Source: CAYLPT01 sp964385645 (GTDB taxonomy: Bacteria; Armatimonadota; Hebobacteria; Hebobacterales; Hebobacteraceae). Taken from it: 30,104 bases of DNA. Below the pieces are notes generated by a model that did not search any database, was not told the DNA's origin, and saw nothing but the letters and a program-made list of their open reading frames with translations. The stretch is from assembly GCA_964385645.1 (NCBI GenBank), contig CAYLPT010000090.1, positions 1-30,104 on the forward strand, in the 5' to 3' direction. Position numbers and translations under genes: made by a program. This document shows, piece by piece, positions 15,155-23,114 of this stretch (position 1 is its first letter; every line of letters begins with the position of its first letter).

Positions 15155-15943
15155 TCACTCCCCGGCGCCCTCCGCCGCCTCCAGGAGGCTGCGCATCTCG
15201 ACGGCGTTCTTCGCCGCCTGGGCCTGGAAGCAGTTGTTCATGAACACGTAGACTACCTCTGTCTGCTGCGCGAGCTGGGTGATGCGGGGAACCCACTCCT
15301 GCAGCTCCTCCGTCCGGTAGAGGTAGTCATAGCGCTCCTTGCTGTCTCCCGACCACCATTTCTGGTAGTTGCGGCCGTGGAAGCGCACATAGCCCACGGG
15401 CGAGGTGGCCACGGCGAGCGGCGGCATGAGGCTGCGGAACTGGGGCTCGTCCACCGCACACCAGCCGACCCTGCGCCCGCGGAGGAAATCCAGCACCTCG
15501 TCCCGCACCCACTCCCGGTTCCGGAACTCGACCACGAGGGGGTAGCCGGCGAAGTGGTCGCAGAGCCGCGCGAGGTAGCTGCGGGCGCCGGGGGTGTTGT
15601 GGAAGGAGGTGGGGAACTGGGCGAGCACGCAGCCGAACTTGTCCGCCTCGATGAGGGGCTGCAGGGACTGGATGAAGGTCGCGAAGTCGGCCTCGTTGTC
15701 GGAGCCGGGCTCATGGGTGAGACTGCGGTAGGCCTTGACGGTGAAGCGGAAGCGCTCCGGCACCTTGTTGGCCATGTGGAAGAACGTCGCCGGGTGAAGC
15801 AGCCGGTAGTAGGTCGAGTTCACCTCCAGGCAGTCGAAGCGCTCCCCGTAGTAGCGCAGCCACTCCTTGGGGCTCAGGTCCTTCGGGTAGAAGGGGCCGC
15901 GCCAGTCATCGAACTTGAACCCAGAGGTGCCGACGCAGATCAT
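15155..15943 (-). CDS. DUF72 (YecE-like) family protein
   Basis: 262 residues with the DUF72 TIM-barrel hallmarks: an N-terminal CVGTSGFKFDDWRGPFYP, then FDCLEVNSTYYRL, FRFTVKAYRSLTHE, CVLAQFPTSFH, LVVEFRNREWV, WCAVDEPQ, VGYVRFHGRNYQKWW, YDYLYRTEELQEW and terminal VYVFMNNCFQAQAAKNAVEM. The family is widespread and its biochemical function is not established. The gene lies 39 nt downstream of mutM on the same strand, and its stop codon lies within a small hairpin (15150-15163). It ends 67 nt before the restriction-modification promoter. Confidence 0.92.
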   Translation of the reverse strand: MICVGTSGFKFDDWRGPFYPKDLSPKEWLRYYGERFDCLEVNSTYYRLLHPATFFHMANKVPERFRFTVKAYRSLTHEPGSDNEADFATFIQSLQPLIEADKFGCVLAQFPTSFHNTPGARSYLARLCDHFAGYPLVVEFRNREWVRDEVLDFLRGRRVGWCAVDEPQFRSLMPPLAVATSPVGYVRFHGRNYQKWWSGDSKERYDYLYRTEELQEWVPRITQLAQQTEVVYVFMNNCFQAQAAKNAVEMRSLLEAAEGAGE

Positions 15944-15982
15944 CCGCCTTCCTCCCCTGCCGCGCCGTCGCCCGCGGGGGTG

Positions 15983-16825
15983 TCACTGCTGACACTTGGG
16001 GCACCAGTGCATGCCCCGCCCGCCGGGCATGGGCGTGCGGCGGATGGGCGTGCCGCAGACGAGGCAGGGCTCGCCGGCGCGCTGGTAGACGTAGAGGCGC
16101 TGCTGGAAGCTGCCTGGGCGGCCGTGCAGGTCGCGGAAGGTCTCGTCCCGGGCGGAGGAGCCGCGGGCCGCGATCGCCTCGGCGAGCACCTCGCGGATGG
16201 CCTGCAGGAGGCGCTCCCGCATGGGCCCCGTGAGCCGCCGCGCCGCGCGGCCGGGCCGCAGCCCGGCTCGGAAGCAGATCTCGTCGGCGTAGATCTTGCC
16301 GATGCCGGCGATGACCCGCTGGTCCATGAGCACGGTCTCCAGCCCGGCCCGCCGGCGCCCCAGCGCCTCCTTGAGGTACTCGGGGGTGAGCTCCTCGGAC
16401 AGCGGCTCGGGGCCGTAGTGCGCGAACTCGGGCATCCGTTCCGGGTCGTGTCCCGGGCGCGCGGTGAGGGAGCCGAACTGGCGCTGATCCACAAACTGGA
16501 TCGCCCGGGCGTCGTCGAGCTCGAGGGTGGCGCACACGCCCCTCTCCGGCGGGTGGCCGGCGGACACGAGGCGCAGGAGCCCGGTCATGCCGAGCCGGAT
16601 GATGAGGGTGACTGGGCCGCGGTCATCCAGGTGCAGGAGCACGGCCTTGCCGCGCCGGCCCACCCCGACGATGCGGCGGCCGACGACGAGCCGCCTGAGG
16701 GCCGCGGGCGAGCCCTGCTCGCGGGCGGCGCGGGCGACATGGACCTCCAGGCGCTGGATGGTGCGCCCGACCACCTCCCGCTCGAGCTGGCGCCTGATGG
16801 TCTCGGCCTCTGGCAGCTCGGGCAT
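15983..16825 (-). CDS. mutM: Formamidopyrimidine-DNA glycosylase (Fpg/MutM)
   Basis: 280 residues. MutM removes oxidised purines such as 8-oxoguanine and cuts the abasic site. The N-terminus MPELPEAETIRRQLE carries the catalytic Pro2 and Glu3, and GRRGKAVLLHL provides the conserved beta-hairpin lysine. LIIRLGMTGLL, the helix-two-turns-helix region (LMDQRVIAGIGKIYADEICF) and the C-terminal C4 zinc finger follow. The finger has cysteines in CLVCG and WCPKCQ separated by the PMPGGRGMH loop with its DNA-contacting arginine. Every key residue of the family is present, so the enzyme should be active. It starts 103 nt after the outer-membrane protein gene, beyond a large hairpin. Confidence 0.97.
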   Translation of the reverse strand: MPELPEAETIRRQLEREVVGRTIQRLEVHVARAAREQGSPAALRRLVVGRRIVGVGRRGKAVLLHLDDRGPVTLIIRLGMTGLLRLVSAGHPPERGVCATLELDDARAIQFVDQRQFGSLTARPGHDPERMPEFAHYGPEPLSEELTPEYLKEALGRRRAGLETVLMDQRVIAGIGKIYADEICFRAGLRPGRAARRLTGPMRERLLQAIREVLAEAIAARGSSARDETFRDLHGRPGSFQQRLYVYQRAGEPCLVCGTPIRRTPMPGGRGMHWCPKCQQ

Positions 16826-16884
16826 GGCCGCCTCCCCGGCGCGGATTCGGCGACGGACGCATCCCTCCTGCCGTCGGCGGCCAA

Positions 16885-16922
16885 CCGAGGGCCGGGGCGG
16901 CCGCCGCCGCCCCGGCCCTCGG
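16885..16922. terminator. 16-bp perfect GC hairpin between the porin-like gene and mutM
   Basis: CCGAGGGCCGGGGCGG (16885-16900) and its exact reverse complement (16907-16922) enclose a 6-nt loop. The stem begins only 6 nt after the porin-like gene's stop at 16929, on the minus strand, so it would fold at the 3' end of that mRNA. No U-run follows. It could be a U-less terminator or a 3' stabilising hairpin. Confidence 0.55.
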
Positions 16923-16928
16923 TGCGTC

Positions 16929-18125
16929 TCAGAACGACGTGAACAGCTCGACGAACAGCAGGTCGTTGGGGATCTGGCTTACCCCTGGCGGTGGGCTCTC
17001 CCGGTTGCGCTCGTACTCGAACTGGAGCCACCTCGCCTGCGGCAGCCACCGGAGCTTGACCGGCAGCACGTAGCTGACGGCCCACTGCTGCGTGTCCCAG
17101 GTGATCGAGTTGGCTGTCCTGGGGGTGTCTATGTTGAGCTTGGTGTAGCGCACGAAGGCGCCCTTGCAGACCCGGCTCATGTCTCGCCAGGACCCGGGGC
17201 ACTCGGGGGTGGGCTCGACTCCGAGCACGATGGCATAGCCGTCCTGCTGGATGCCGCCAGTGGCGCCGGCGTAGTACTCGAGGCTGCCGAAGTACGGCGT
17301 CCGCTTGTGGGTGGCGTCGAGGCCGTAGCGGACCCGGGTGTGGTTAGTGCCGCTGTAGTTGGCGAAGAAGCGGGACAGGTAGGCCGCGTCGTCGCCGTCA
17401 ATGGCGCCGAGCCGCCCCGAGAGTCCCACGTTGGTGTCGCCCATCTGCCGCCCCCAGCGCAGGCTCGCCTCGAGTTCTCCCGAGCGCTTGGCCGGGCTGT
17501 CGCGGTCGGTCAGGTGGAGCACGGTGGCGCGGGGCACCGAGCCGCGCTCGAGCTGGGAGTCGGCCGCCATGCCGATGAGCCGAACGCCGGGCCGCTGGGA
17601 GTTGAAGATGCCGAAGGCGACGCTGTCCTGGCCGCGGGTCTGGAGGTACTGCACGCCCAGGGCGCGGTCCATGGTGAAGGTCTCGGAGAGCGGCCCGTAG
17701 TTGGAGGTCTTGCGGTTGCCGTAGGTGGGCACGATGCCGAAGGCGAGGCTCCGGCCCTTGCCGATGCGGTACTTCGCCCCCTCCCCGGCCGGCACGTCGA
17801 GGTAGAGGCTCTCCAGGTAGAGGAACGAGGCATCGTCATGCGGCAGCCAGGGGTGGATGTAGATTTCGCCGTATGCTTGCCGTCCCTCGGCGAGGCGCGC
17901 CAGGCCGATGAGCGAGATCCGCTCCCACTCCAGCCAGCGATCCCTCTCCTTGTCCACGACCGCGCCGGACTCATCCAGGGTTGCGTCCACGGTCACGTCG
18001 TGGTAGTAGCGGGTGAGGATCCAGCCGTGCACCTCGACTGCGGGAGGCCCCTGCGCGGCCGCGGCGCTCGCCGCGCCCAGAAGGCAGGCGAGCGCAAGTG
18101 CGCGAACCAACCAGTGGGTCTTCAT
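16929..18125 (-). CDS. Outer-membrane beta-barrel (porin-like) protein
   Basis: 398 residues starting with a Sec signal peptide, MKTHWLVRALALACLLGAAS followed by AAAAQG, with probable cleavage after the alanine run. The mature part shows no helix. It has many alternating aromatic strands: VEVHGWILTRYYHDVTV, GQAYGEIYIH-type repeats, DSVAFGIFNSQ, YFGSLEYYAGA, RWLQFEYERNR. It ends FVELFTSF, a C-terminal phenylalanine of the kind recognised by the BAM complex. These traits suggest an outer-membrane porin and therefore a diderm host. No specific substrate can be read. ATG 18125 has GGAGG upstream; a longer frame to 18212 lacks a signal peptide start. It sits behind the liv/paaK operon with a hairpin between, so co-expression is possible but not shown. 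Confidence 0.78.
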   Translation of the reverse strand: MKTHWLVRALALACLLGAASAAAAQGPPAVEVHGWILTRYYHDVTVDATLDESGAVVDKERDRWLEWERISLIGLARLAEGRQAYGEIYIHPWLPHDDASFLYLESLYLDVPAGEGAKYRIGKGRSLAFGIVPTYGNRKTSNYGPLSETFTMDRALGVQYLQTRGQDSVAFGIFNSQRPGVRLIGMAADSQLERGSVPRATVLHLTDRDSPAKRSGELEASLRWGRQMGDTNVGLSGRLGAIDGDDAAYLSRFFANYSGTNHTRVRYGLDATHKRTPYFGSLEYYAGATGGIQQDGYAIVLGVEPTPECPGSWRDMSRVCKGAFVRYTKLNIDTPRTANSITWDTQQWAVSYVLPVKLRWLPQARWLQFEYERNRESPPPGVSQIPNDLLFVELFTSF

Positions 18126-18169
18126 ATCCCTCGTGGCCCTCCTTCCGTATAGTCCCTCGTCTCGCCATC

Positions 18170-18202
18170 CCCGCTCCCGCCAGAGCCTCTGGCGGGAGCG
18201 GG
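18170..18202. terminator. 15-bp perfect hairpin after the liv/paaK operon
   Basis: CCCGCTCCCGCCAGA (18170-18184), a 3-nt spacer and the exact complement (18188-18202) form a 15-bp stem 32 nt downstream of the stop of the last ligase gene and 44 nt upstream of the porin-like gene. No T-run follows on the minus strand. The position fits a terminator, or an attenuator, between the two genes. Confidence 0.5.
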
Positions 18203-18234
18203 CGCCGAACACCCCGCCGCGCTCGCGCTAACTG

Positions 18235-19554
18235 TCAGCGACCACCTCCTTCCTGCCGCCGGCGGTCAATCACCCTGCGGGCCCGGTCGCCCGAGCCCGC
18301 GATGGTCCTGGATTCTACCAGGCGCACGTCAACTGTCAAGCCAAGCGCCGTCTGGAGCCTTTGGCGCAAGGTGGCCTGGGTGCGCATCAGGTGGCGCACA
18401 TCGCCGGTCAGCAGCGCCCCCTGCACCTCCACCCGCAGCTCCAGCCGGTCGGCGCCTCCCTCCCGGTCCACGATGAGCTGGTAGCGCGGCTCGACGCCTT
18501 CCACCTCCTCCAGGACCGCCTCAACCTGGGCCGGCATCACCCGCACCCCTTCCACGATGATGAGGTCATCGGTGCGGCTGAAGACGCGCGCCATCCTCGC
18601 CAGCGTCCGCCCACAGGCGCAGGGGGTGGGGTCGAGGGAGGTGATGTCCCCGGTCCGGTAGCGCAGGACCGGCAGCGCCTCCCTGGTGAGGGTGGTGACG
18701 ACCAGCTCGCCGGTCTCGCCCGGGGGCAGGGCCTCGCCGGAGTCCGGGTCTACGATCTCGCACAGGAAGTGGTCCTCGTTGATGTGCAGGCCCGCCCTGG
18801 CCTCGACGCACTCCCCCGAGACGCCCGGTCCCATCAGCTCCGAGACGCCGTAGATGTCGGTGGCGGTGATGCCCAGCCGGGACTCGATGCGCCGCCGGAG
18901 GGCCTCCGGCCACGGCTCGAAACCGAGCACGCCCCAGCGCAGGTGGAGGCTGGAGCGGGCGACGCCCCTCTCCTCCACCGCGGCGGCGATCTGGAGGGCA
19001 TAGCTGGGCGTGCCCACCAGGGCGGTAGTGCGGAAGTCCTGCATGATGCCGAGCTGGCGCTCCGGCGCGCCCGCGGAGACGGGGATGACGGAGGCGCCGA
19101 TCTCCTCGGCTCCCTGGTGGAGCCCGAAGGCGCTGGTGAGGAGCCCATAGGTGAAACCGATCTGGACTACATCGTCCCTGGTGAGCCCGCCCGCCGAGAG
19201 CACACGGGCCACCAGCTCCCGCCAATGGGCGAGGTCGTTGGTGGTGTAGCCGACGACGGTTGGGGGCCCGGTGGTGCCGGAGGAGGCGTGAAGGCGGACC
19301 ACCTCGCGCAGGGGCACGGCGAAGAGCTCGTATGGGTAGCCCTTGCGGAGGTCTTCCTTCACGGTGAAGGGCAGGAGGCGGAGGTCGTCGAGGGAGCGGA
19401 TGCGCTCGGGGATAAGGCCCATGGCCTCGAAGCGCCTCCGGTAGAAGGAGACGCTCTCCCAGACCCGGTTGGCGGTGACCTGGAGGCGCTCGAGCTGGAG
19501 CTGGGCCAGCTCGGGGCGGGACATCGTCTCGGCGCGCCGGTTCCAGATGGGCAT
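18235..19554 (-). CDS. Divergent phenylacetate-CoA ligase paralogue (PaaK-like) lacking two lysines
   Basis: 439 residues, collinear with the second ligase of this window (24751-26070). It shows the PaaK start MPIWNRRAETMSRPELAQLQ, LPFTVKEDLR, HASSGTTG, TDIYGVSELMGPGVSGEC, HINEDHF, LPVLRYRTGDIT, CACGRT and RTDDLIIVEGVRVMPAQVE. Two residues differ from the family. The phosphate-loop lysine of SSGTTGKPT is proline (SSGTTGPPT, P97). The C-terminal A10 lysine (GKAKRV in the paralogue) is arginine (GDRARRV, R424). ANL-superfamily adenylation depends strongly on the A10 lysine. The protein may be a changed-specificity ligase, a poor enzyme or a regulator. The ATG starts one base after the livF stop, so it is co-translated with the transporter. 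Confidence 0.88.
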   Translation of the reverse strand: MPIWNRRAETMSRPELAQLQLERLQVTANRVWESVSFYRRRFEAMGLIPERIRSLDDLRLLPFTVKEDLRKGYPYELFAVPLREVVRLHASSGTTGPPTVVGYTTNDLAHWRELVARVLSAGGLTRDDVVQIGFTYGLLTSAFGLHQGAEEIGASVIPVSAGAPERQLGIMQDFRTTALVGTPSYALQIAAAVEERGVARSSLHLRWGVLGFEPWPEALRRRIESRLGITATDIYGVSELMGPGVSGECVEARAGLHINEDHFLCEIVDPDSGEALPPGETGELVVTTLTREALPVLRYRTGDITSLDPTPCACGRTLARMARVFSRTDDLIIVEGVRVMPAQVEAVLEEVEGVEPRYQLIVDREGGADRLELRVEVQGALLTGDVRHLMRTQATLRQRLQTALGLTVDVRLVESRTIAGSGDRARRVIDRRRQEGGGR

Positions 19555-19555
19555 C

Positions 19556-20296
19556 TCAGCCCTCCTCCCAGACCTCTCGATAGCCCCGGCCCAGGTAGGC
19601 GCGCTGGACCTCGCGCCGGTTGAGCAGCTCCTGGGCCGGCCCCTCCATCACCACGCGCCCGGTCTCGAGGACATATCCGCGATCGGCGATCTGGAGTGCG
19701 GCGCGGGCGTTCTGCTCGACGAGCAACACCGTCAGCCCCTGGGCGCGGAACTCTGGGATGGCGGCGAAGATGGCCTGGGCGGCGCGGGGGGCCAGGCCGA
19801 GGGAGGGCTCGTCCAGCAGCAGCAGCCGCGGCCGGCCCATGAGCGCACGGCCGATGGCGAGCATCTGCTGTTCCCCGCCCGAGAGTGTCGCCGCGGTCTG
19901 GTCAGCCCGTTCCTCGAGCACCGGGAAGAGGGCGTAGAGGCGCGCGAGGTCCTCCCGCACCCGCGCCCGCTTCTCCCGCCAGCTGCGGTGGTAGGCCCCC
20001 AGCAGCAGGTTGTCCCTCACCGAGAGGGTCCCGAAGAGCTGTCGGCCCTCGGGCACCTGGAGGATGCCGGCGCGCACGATCTCCTCCGGCGGCAGCCCTG
20101 CGATGGAGCGCCCCGCGAAGGTCACGGCGCCCCGCCGCGGCGACAGCAGCCCCGAGATGGTGCGCAGCGTGGTCGTCTTGCCCGCCCCGTTGGCGCCGAT
20201 GAGGGCCACGATCTCACCCTCGTTGACGTGGAGAGACACGCCCTTGAGGGCCTGAATGCTGCCGTAGTAGGCTTCCGCGCTGCTCACCACGAGCAC
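19556..20296 (-). CDS. livF: Branched-chain-type amino acid ABC transporter, ATP-binding protein LivF
   Basis: 246 residues. It begins (M)LVVSSAEAYYGSIQALKGVS, typical of LivF, with Walker A GANGAGKTT, the Q-loop region EEIVRAGILQVPEGRQLFG, signature LSGGEQQ, Walker B LLLLDEPSLGL and the switch histidine region (here LLVEQNARAALQIADRGYVLETG, which has the LivF-type VEQN instead of a histidine). It powers import with the LivG half. The start is GTG 20296, beginning one base after the livMG stop. The C-terminal LLNRREVQRAYLG is also LivF-like. No key residue is missing. Confidence 0.95.
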   Translation of the reverse strand: MLVVSSAEAYYGSIQALKGVSLHVNEGEIVALIGANGAGKTTTLRTISGLLSPRRGAVTFAGRSIAGLPPEEIVRAGILQVPEGRQLFGTLSVRDNLLLGAYHRSWREKRARVREDLARLYALFPVLEERADQTAATLSGGEQQMLAIGRALMGRPRLLLLDEPSLGLAPRAAQAIFAAIPEFRAQGLTVLLVEQNARAALQIADRGYVLETGRVVMEGPAQELLNRREVQRAYLGRGYREVWEEG

Positions 20297-20297
20297 G

Positions 20298-22139
20298 CTA
20301 GCGCTCCTCCCCCAGGTAGGCGGCGATGACGCGGGGGTCGCGCTGAACCTCGCGCGGGGCGCCCTCCGCGATCTTGACGCCGTGGTCCAGCACCACCACC
20401 GCGTCCGAGATCTGCATCACCAGGTCCATGTCGTGGTCCACGAGCAGGACGGTGAGGCCCAGGTCGCGGATGCGCAGGACGAGCTCGGCCAGCCGCGCGC
20501 TCTCCGCGGTGGAGAGGCCGGCGGCCGGCTCGTCGAGCAGCAGCAGCTTGGGCTCGGCGGCAAGCGCCCGGGCGAGCTCCAGGAGGCGCTGCTCGCCAAA
20601 GGCGAGCGAGTGGGCGCTGCGGTCGGGCGGGACTCGGCCCAGCCCCACCAACCCCAGCCACTCCCGCGCGGCGGCGGCGAGGCGGCGTTCCTCCTCCCGC
20701 ATGCTGTGGAGCCGGAGGGCGGCGGTGAGCACCCCGCTCCGGCCCCGGAGGTGAGCGCCGACCATGACGTTCTCGAGCACGCTCATGTTCCCGTAGAGCT
20801 CGATGTTCTGGAAGGTCCGCGCCACCCCGAGGGCGGCGATGCGGTGGGGCAAGAGGCGGCCGGCGCGCCGCCCCTCCAGCACGATCTCTCCCTCGTCCGC
20901 CCCGTAGACGCCGCAGATGACGTTGAACACGGTCGTCTTGCCCGCCCCGTTGGGCCCGATGAGGGCCGTGATCTGCCCTCGGGCGACGCCGAAGCTCAGC
21001 CGGTCCAACGCCACCAGGCCGCCGAAGCGCTTGGTGACCTTCCGCAGCTCGAGCAGGCGCTCGTCGCCCTCCGACGCCGGGGCCGGGCGCGGCAGGGGCC
21101 CGACGACGCGCCGGGAGAGCTCCTGGCCCGGGGCGGAGCCGACCGGGTCGGGCTCCTCCCTTCTGCGGGGCAGGAGTCGGGCCGCGGCGTCGGTGGTTCC
21201 CCGCCACAGGCCGGCGGGCAGGAAGATCATCACCAACATGAGGACGACGCCGAAGATGATGGTGCTGAACTCCTGGAAGCCGCGGAGCTGCTCGACGATG
21301 AGGGTGACCGCGCCGGCGCCGAGGGCGGCGCCGCCGATGCTGGCCATGCCGCCGAGCACGACCATGACCACGAAGTGCACCGAATGGTGGAAGCCGAAGC
21401 TGTCCGGGTTGACGTAGCCGGTCTGGTGGGCGTAGAGGCAGCCGGCGAGCGCGGCGAGCGCGCCGGAGAGGCAGAACACCTGGAGCTTGTAGCCCTGGGT
21501 GTCCACGCCGGAGACGGCGGCGGCGACCTCGCTGGTGTGGACCGCACGCAGGGCCCGGCCGGCGCGGGAGTTGATGATGTTGGCGGCGAGGAGCATGGCG
21601 CCGAGGGCGACGGCGGCGATCAGGTAGTACATGCGCAGGTCGTCGTCGAAGGCGAAGCCGCCCACGGAGAGGGGAACAGTGACGGGGATGCCAATGTCAC
21701 CGACGGTGAGGCGCTCCCACTGCATCATGATGATGTGGACGATCATGCCGAAGCCGAGGGTGCCCATGGCGAGGTAGTGGCCGCGCAGCTTGAGCAGCGG
21801 CAAGCCCACCACCGCCGCCGTGAGCGCGCCCAGCGCCACGCCGACCGCCATCGCCAGCCACGGGGACAGCCCCAGCCGCCCCCCCAGGATCGCCGACGAG
21901 TAGGCCCCGACGCCGACGAAGGCGGCCTGCCCCAGCGACACCTGGCCCGCGTAGCCCATGAGCAGGTTGAGCCCCAGCACGACGATGGTGTTGAGGGCCA
22001 CGATGGCGGCGAGGTGGATGGCGTAGTCGTTGGGCAGCACCAAGGGAAGCCCGGCCGCGAGGAGGCCGGCGGCGAGCCACCACAGGCGCCCGGCCAGCCG
22101 GCGGAGCAGCGCGGCCAAGGCGCGCCCTGGCGCCCTCAC
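20298..22139 (-). CDS. livM-livG: Fused permease/ATPase of the branched-chain-type ABC transporter (LivM-LivG)
   Basis: One 613-residue frame joins two subunits. Residues about 15-325 are LivM: several helices, the NLLMGYAGQVSLGQAAFVGVGAY signature, GHYLAMGTLGFG, TSEVAAAVSGVDTQGYKL and FVVMVVLGGMASIGGA. A charged linker (RRREEPDPVGSAPGQELSRR) of about 40 residues follows. Residues 362-613 are LivG, with Walker A GPNGAGKTT, LGVARTFQNIELYGNMSVLENV, signature LAFGEQRLLE, Walker B LLLLDEPAAGL and VDHDMDLVMQISD. Such fusions are known in other bacteria. The start is GTG 22139, whose TGA overlaps the livH stop (GTGA), with GGAGGAGG 5 nt upstream. A longer open frame to 22670 is the shadow of livH. 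Confidence 0.93.
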   Translation of the reverse strand: MRAPGRALAALLRRLAGRLWWLAAGLLAAGLPLVLPNDYAIHLAAIVALNTIVVLGLNLLMGYAGQVSLGQAAFVGVGAYSSAILGGRLGLSPWLAMAVGVALGALTAAVVGLPLLKLRGHYLAMGTLGFGMIVHIIMMQWERLTVGDIGIPVTVPLSVGGFAFDDDLRMYYLIAAVALGAMLLAANIINSRAGRALRAVHTSEVAAAVSGVDTQGYKLQVFCLSGALAALAGCLYAHQTGYVNPDSFGFHHSVHFVVMVVLGGMASIGGAALGAGAVTLIVEQLRGFQEFSTIIFGVVLMLVMIFLPAGLWRGTTDAAARLLPRRREEPDPVGSAPGQELSRRVVGPLPRPAPASEGDERLLELRKVTKRFGGLVALDRLSFGVARGQITALIGPNGAGKTTVFNVICGVYGADEGEIVLEGRRAGRLLPHRIAALGVARTFQNIELYGNMSVLENVMVGAHLRGRSGVLTAALRLHSMREEERRLAAAAREWLGLVGLGRVPPDRSAHSLAFGEQRLLELARALAAEPKLLLLDEPAAGLSTAESARLAELVLRIRDLGLTVLLVDHDMDLVMQISDAVVVLDHGVKIAEGAPREVQRDPRVIAAYLGEER

Positions 22140-23011
22140 GCGGCCCTCCTCCCCAGCAGGCCGGCGGGGCGCGCCACGAGCACGACGAGCATGATCCCGA
22201 AGGCGATGGCGTCCTTGAGGCCCGACCAGAGCAGGCCGGCACCAAGGGATTCGAGGGTGCCGAGCAGGAGTCCGCCCAGGACTGCCCCCACGGGGTTGCC
22301 CATGCCGCCGAGGATGGCGGAGGCGAAGCCCTTGAGGCCCAGCATGATGCCCATGTTGTACTGGCCCATGGCCAGTGGCGCCACGATGGCGCCGGCCAGC
22401 CCGCCGAGCATGGCGCTGAGGGCGAAGGACAGCATCACCATGCGCGAGGCCGGGATTCCCACCAACAGGGCCGCCTCCCGGTTCATGGCGCAGGCCCGCA
22501 TCGCCTTGCCCACCTGGGTGCGCTCGCCCAGCGCCCAGAGCCCCAGCATGGTGGCGAGCACGATGCCTATGATCCAGAGGTGCTGGGGCAGGATGCTCGC
22601 CTGGCCCAGCAGGATGGGGCGCTGGCCCGAGAAGGGCCGCATGGGCAGCGCGTCGGGCCCCCAGATCCACATGGCGAGCCCGCGCAGCAGGATGGAGGCG
22701 GCGATGGTGATGATGATGAGCGAGATCACGGAGGCGCTCCGCGCCGGGCGGATGGCCCCTCGCTCGAGGGCCGCGCCCACCAGGGTCACCGCGGCGACGG
22801 CGGTGAGCACGGCCAGGGGCATGGGCAGGCCGGCCCGGGCGCAGGAGAGGGCGATCAGCGCGCCGAGGGCGACGAACTCCCCCTGAGCGAAGTTCACGAT
22901 GCCGGTGGCGTTGTGGATGAGCGTGAAGCCCAGGGCGATCATCCCGTAGACGCTGCCCAGGGTCAGGCCCGAGACCAGGTATTGGGCGACTTGGGATAGG
23001 GTGGGCGTCAT
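22136..23011 (-). CDS. livH: Branched-chain-type amino acid ABC transporter permease LivH
   Basis: A 291-residue membrane protein beginning MTPTLSQVAQYLVSGLTLGS, then VYGMIALGFTLIHNATGIVNFAQGEFVALGA, the LivH family signature. Later features are the GQRPILLGQASILPQHLWII periplasmic segment, the cytoplasmic MRACAMNREAALLVGIPASRMVMLSFALSAMLGGLAG coupling loop (contacts LivG/LivF), and GLKGFASAILGGMGNPVGAVLGGLLLG. About eight helices are expected. It pairs with the LivM half of the fused protein to form the channel. It lies 103 nt downstream of livK, beyond a strong GC hairpin, and its stop overlaps the livM-livG start. Confidence 0.95.
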   Translation of the reverse strand: MTPTLSQVAQYLVSGLTLGSVYGMIALGFTLIHNATGIVNFAQGEFVALGALIALSCARAGLPMPLAVLTAVAAVTLVGAALERGAIRPARSASVISLIIITIAASILLRGLAMWIWGPDALPMRPFSGQRPILLGQASILPQHLWIIGIVLATMLGLWALGERTQVGKAMRACAMNREAALLVGIPASRMVMLSFALSAMLGGLAGAIVAPLAMGQYNMGIMLGLKGFASAILGGMGNPVGAVLGGLLLGTLESLGAGLLWSGLKDAIAFGIMLVVLVARPAGLLGRRAA

Positions 23012-23066
23012 GGACGGCGCCGCGCCCTCCGCCGGAGGGCGCGGACGAGCACCTCCGCGAGCTGAC

Positions 23067-23096
23067 GGCGGGCCCGCCCCGGGGGGCGGGCCCGCC
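23067..23096. other. GC hairpin between livK and livH
   Basis: GGCGGGCCCGCCCC (23067-23080) and GGGGCGGGCCCGCC (23083-23096) are perfect inverted repeats. Allowing for a real loop, about 12-13 bp can pair. It lies 18 nt after the livK stop on the minus strand and has no T-run. Such a hairpin after a binding-protein gene often lowers read-through or protects the upstream mRNA, giving more binding protein than permease. Confidence 0.5.
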
Positions 23097-23114
23097 CAGA
23101 ATTGTGGCGCGCCC

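Noticed and set aside
16929..18212. Longer start for the porin-like protein (427 residues)
   Set aside because: The extra 29 residues are Arg-rich and would bury the signal peptide; ATG 18125 has a good ribosome binding site and begins the signal sequence.
20382..22886. 834-codon plus-strand open frame opposite the liv genes
   Set aside because: Antisense shadow of livM-livG and livH; the product is charged and repetitive, with no domain.
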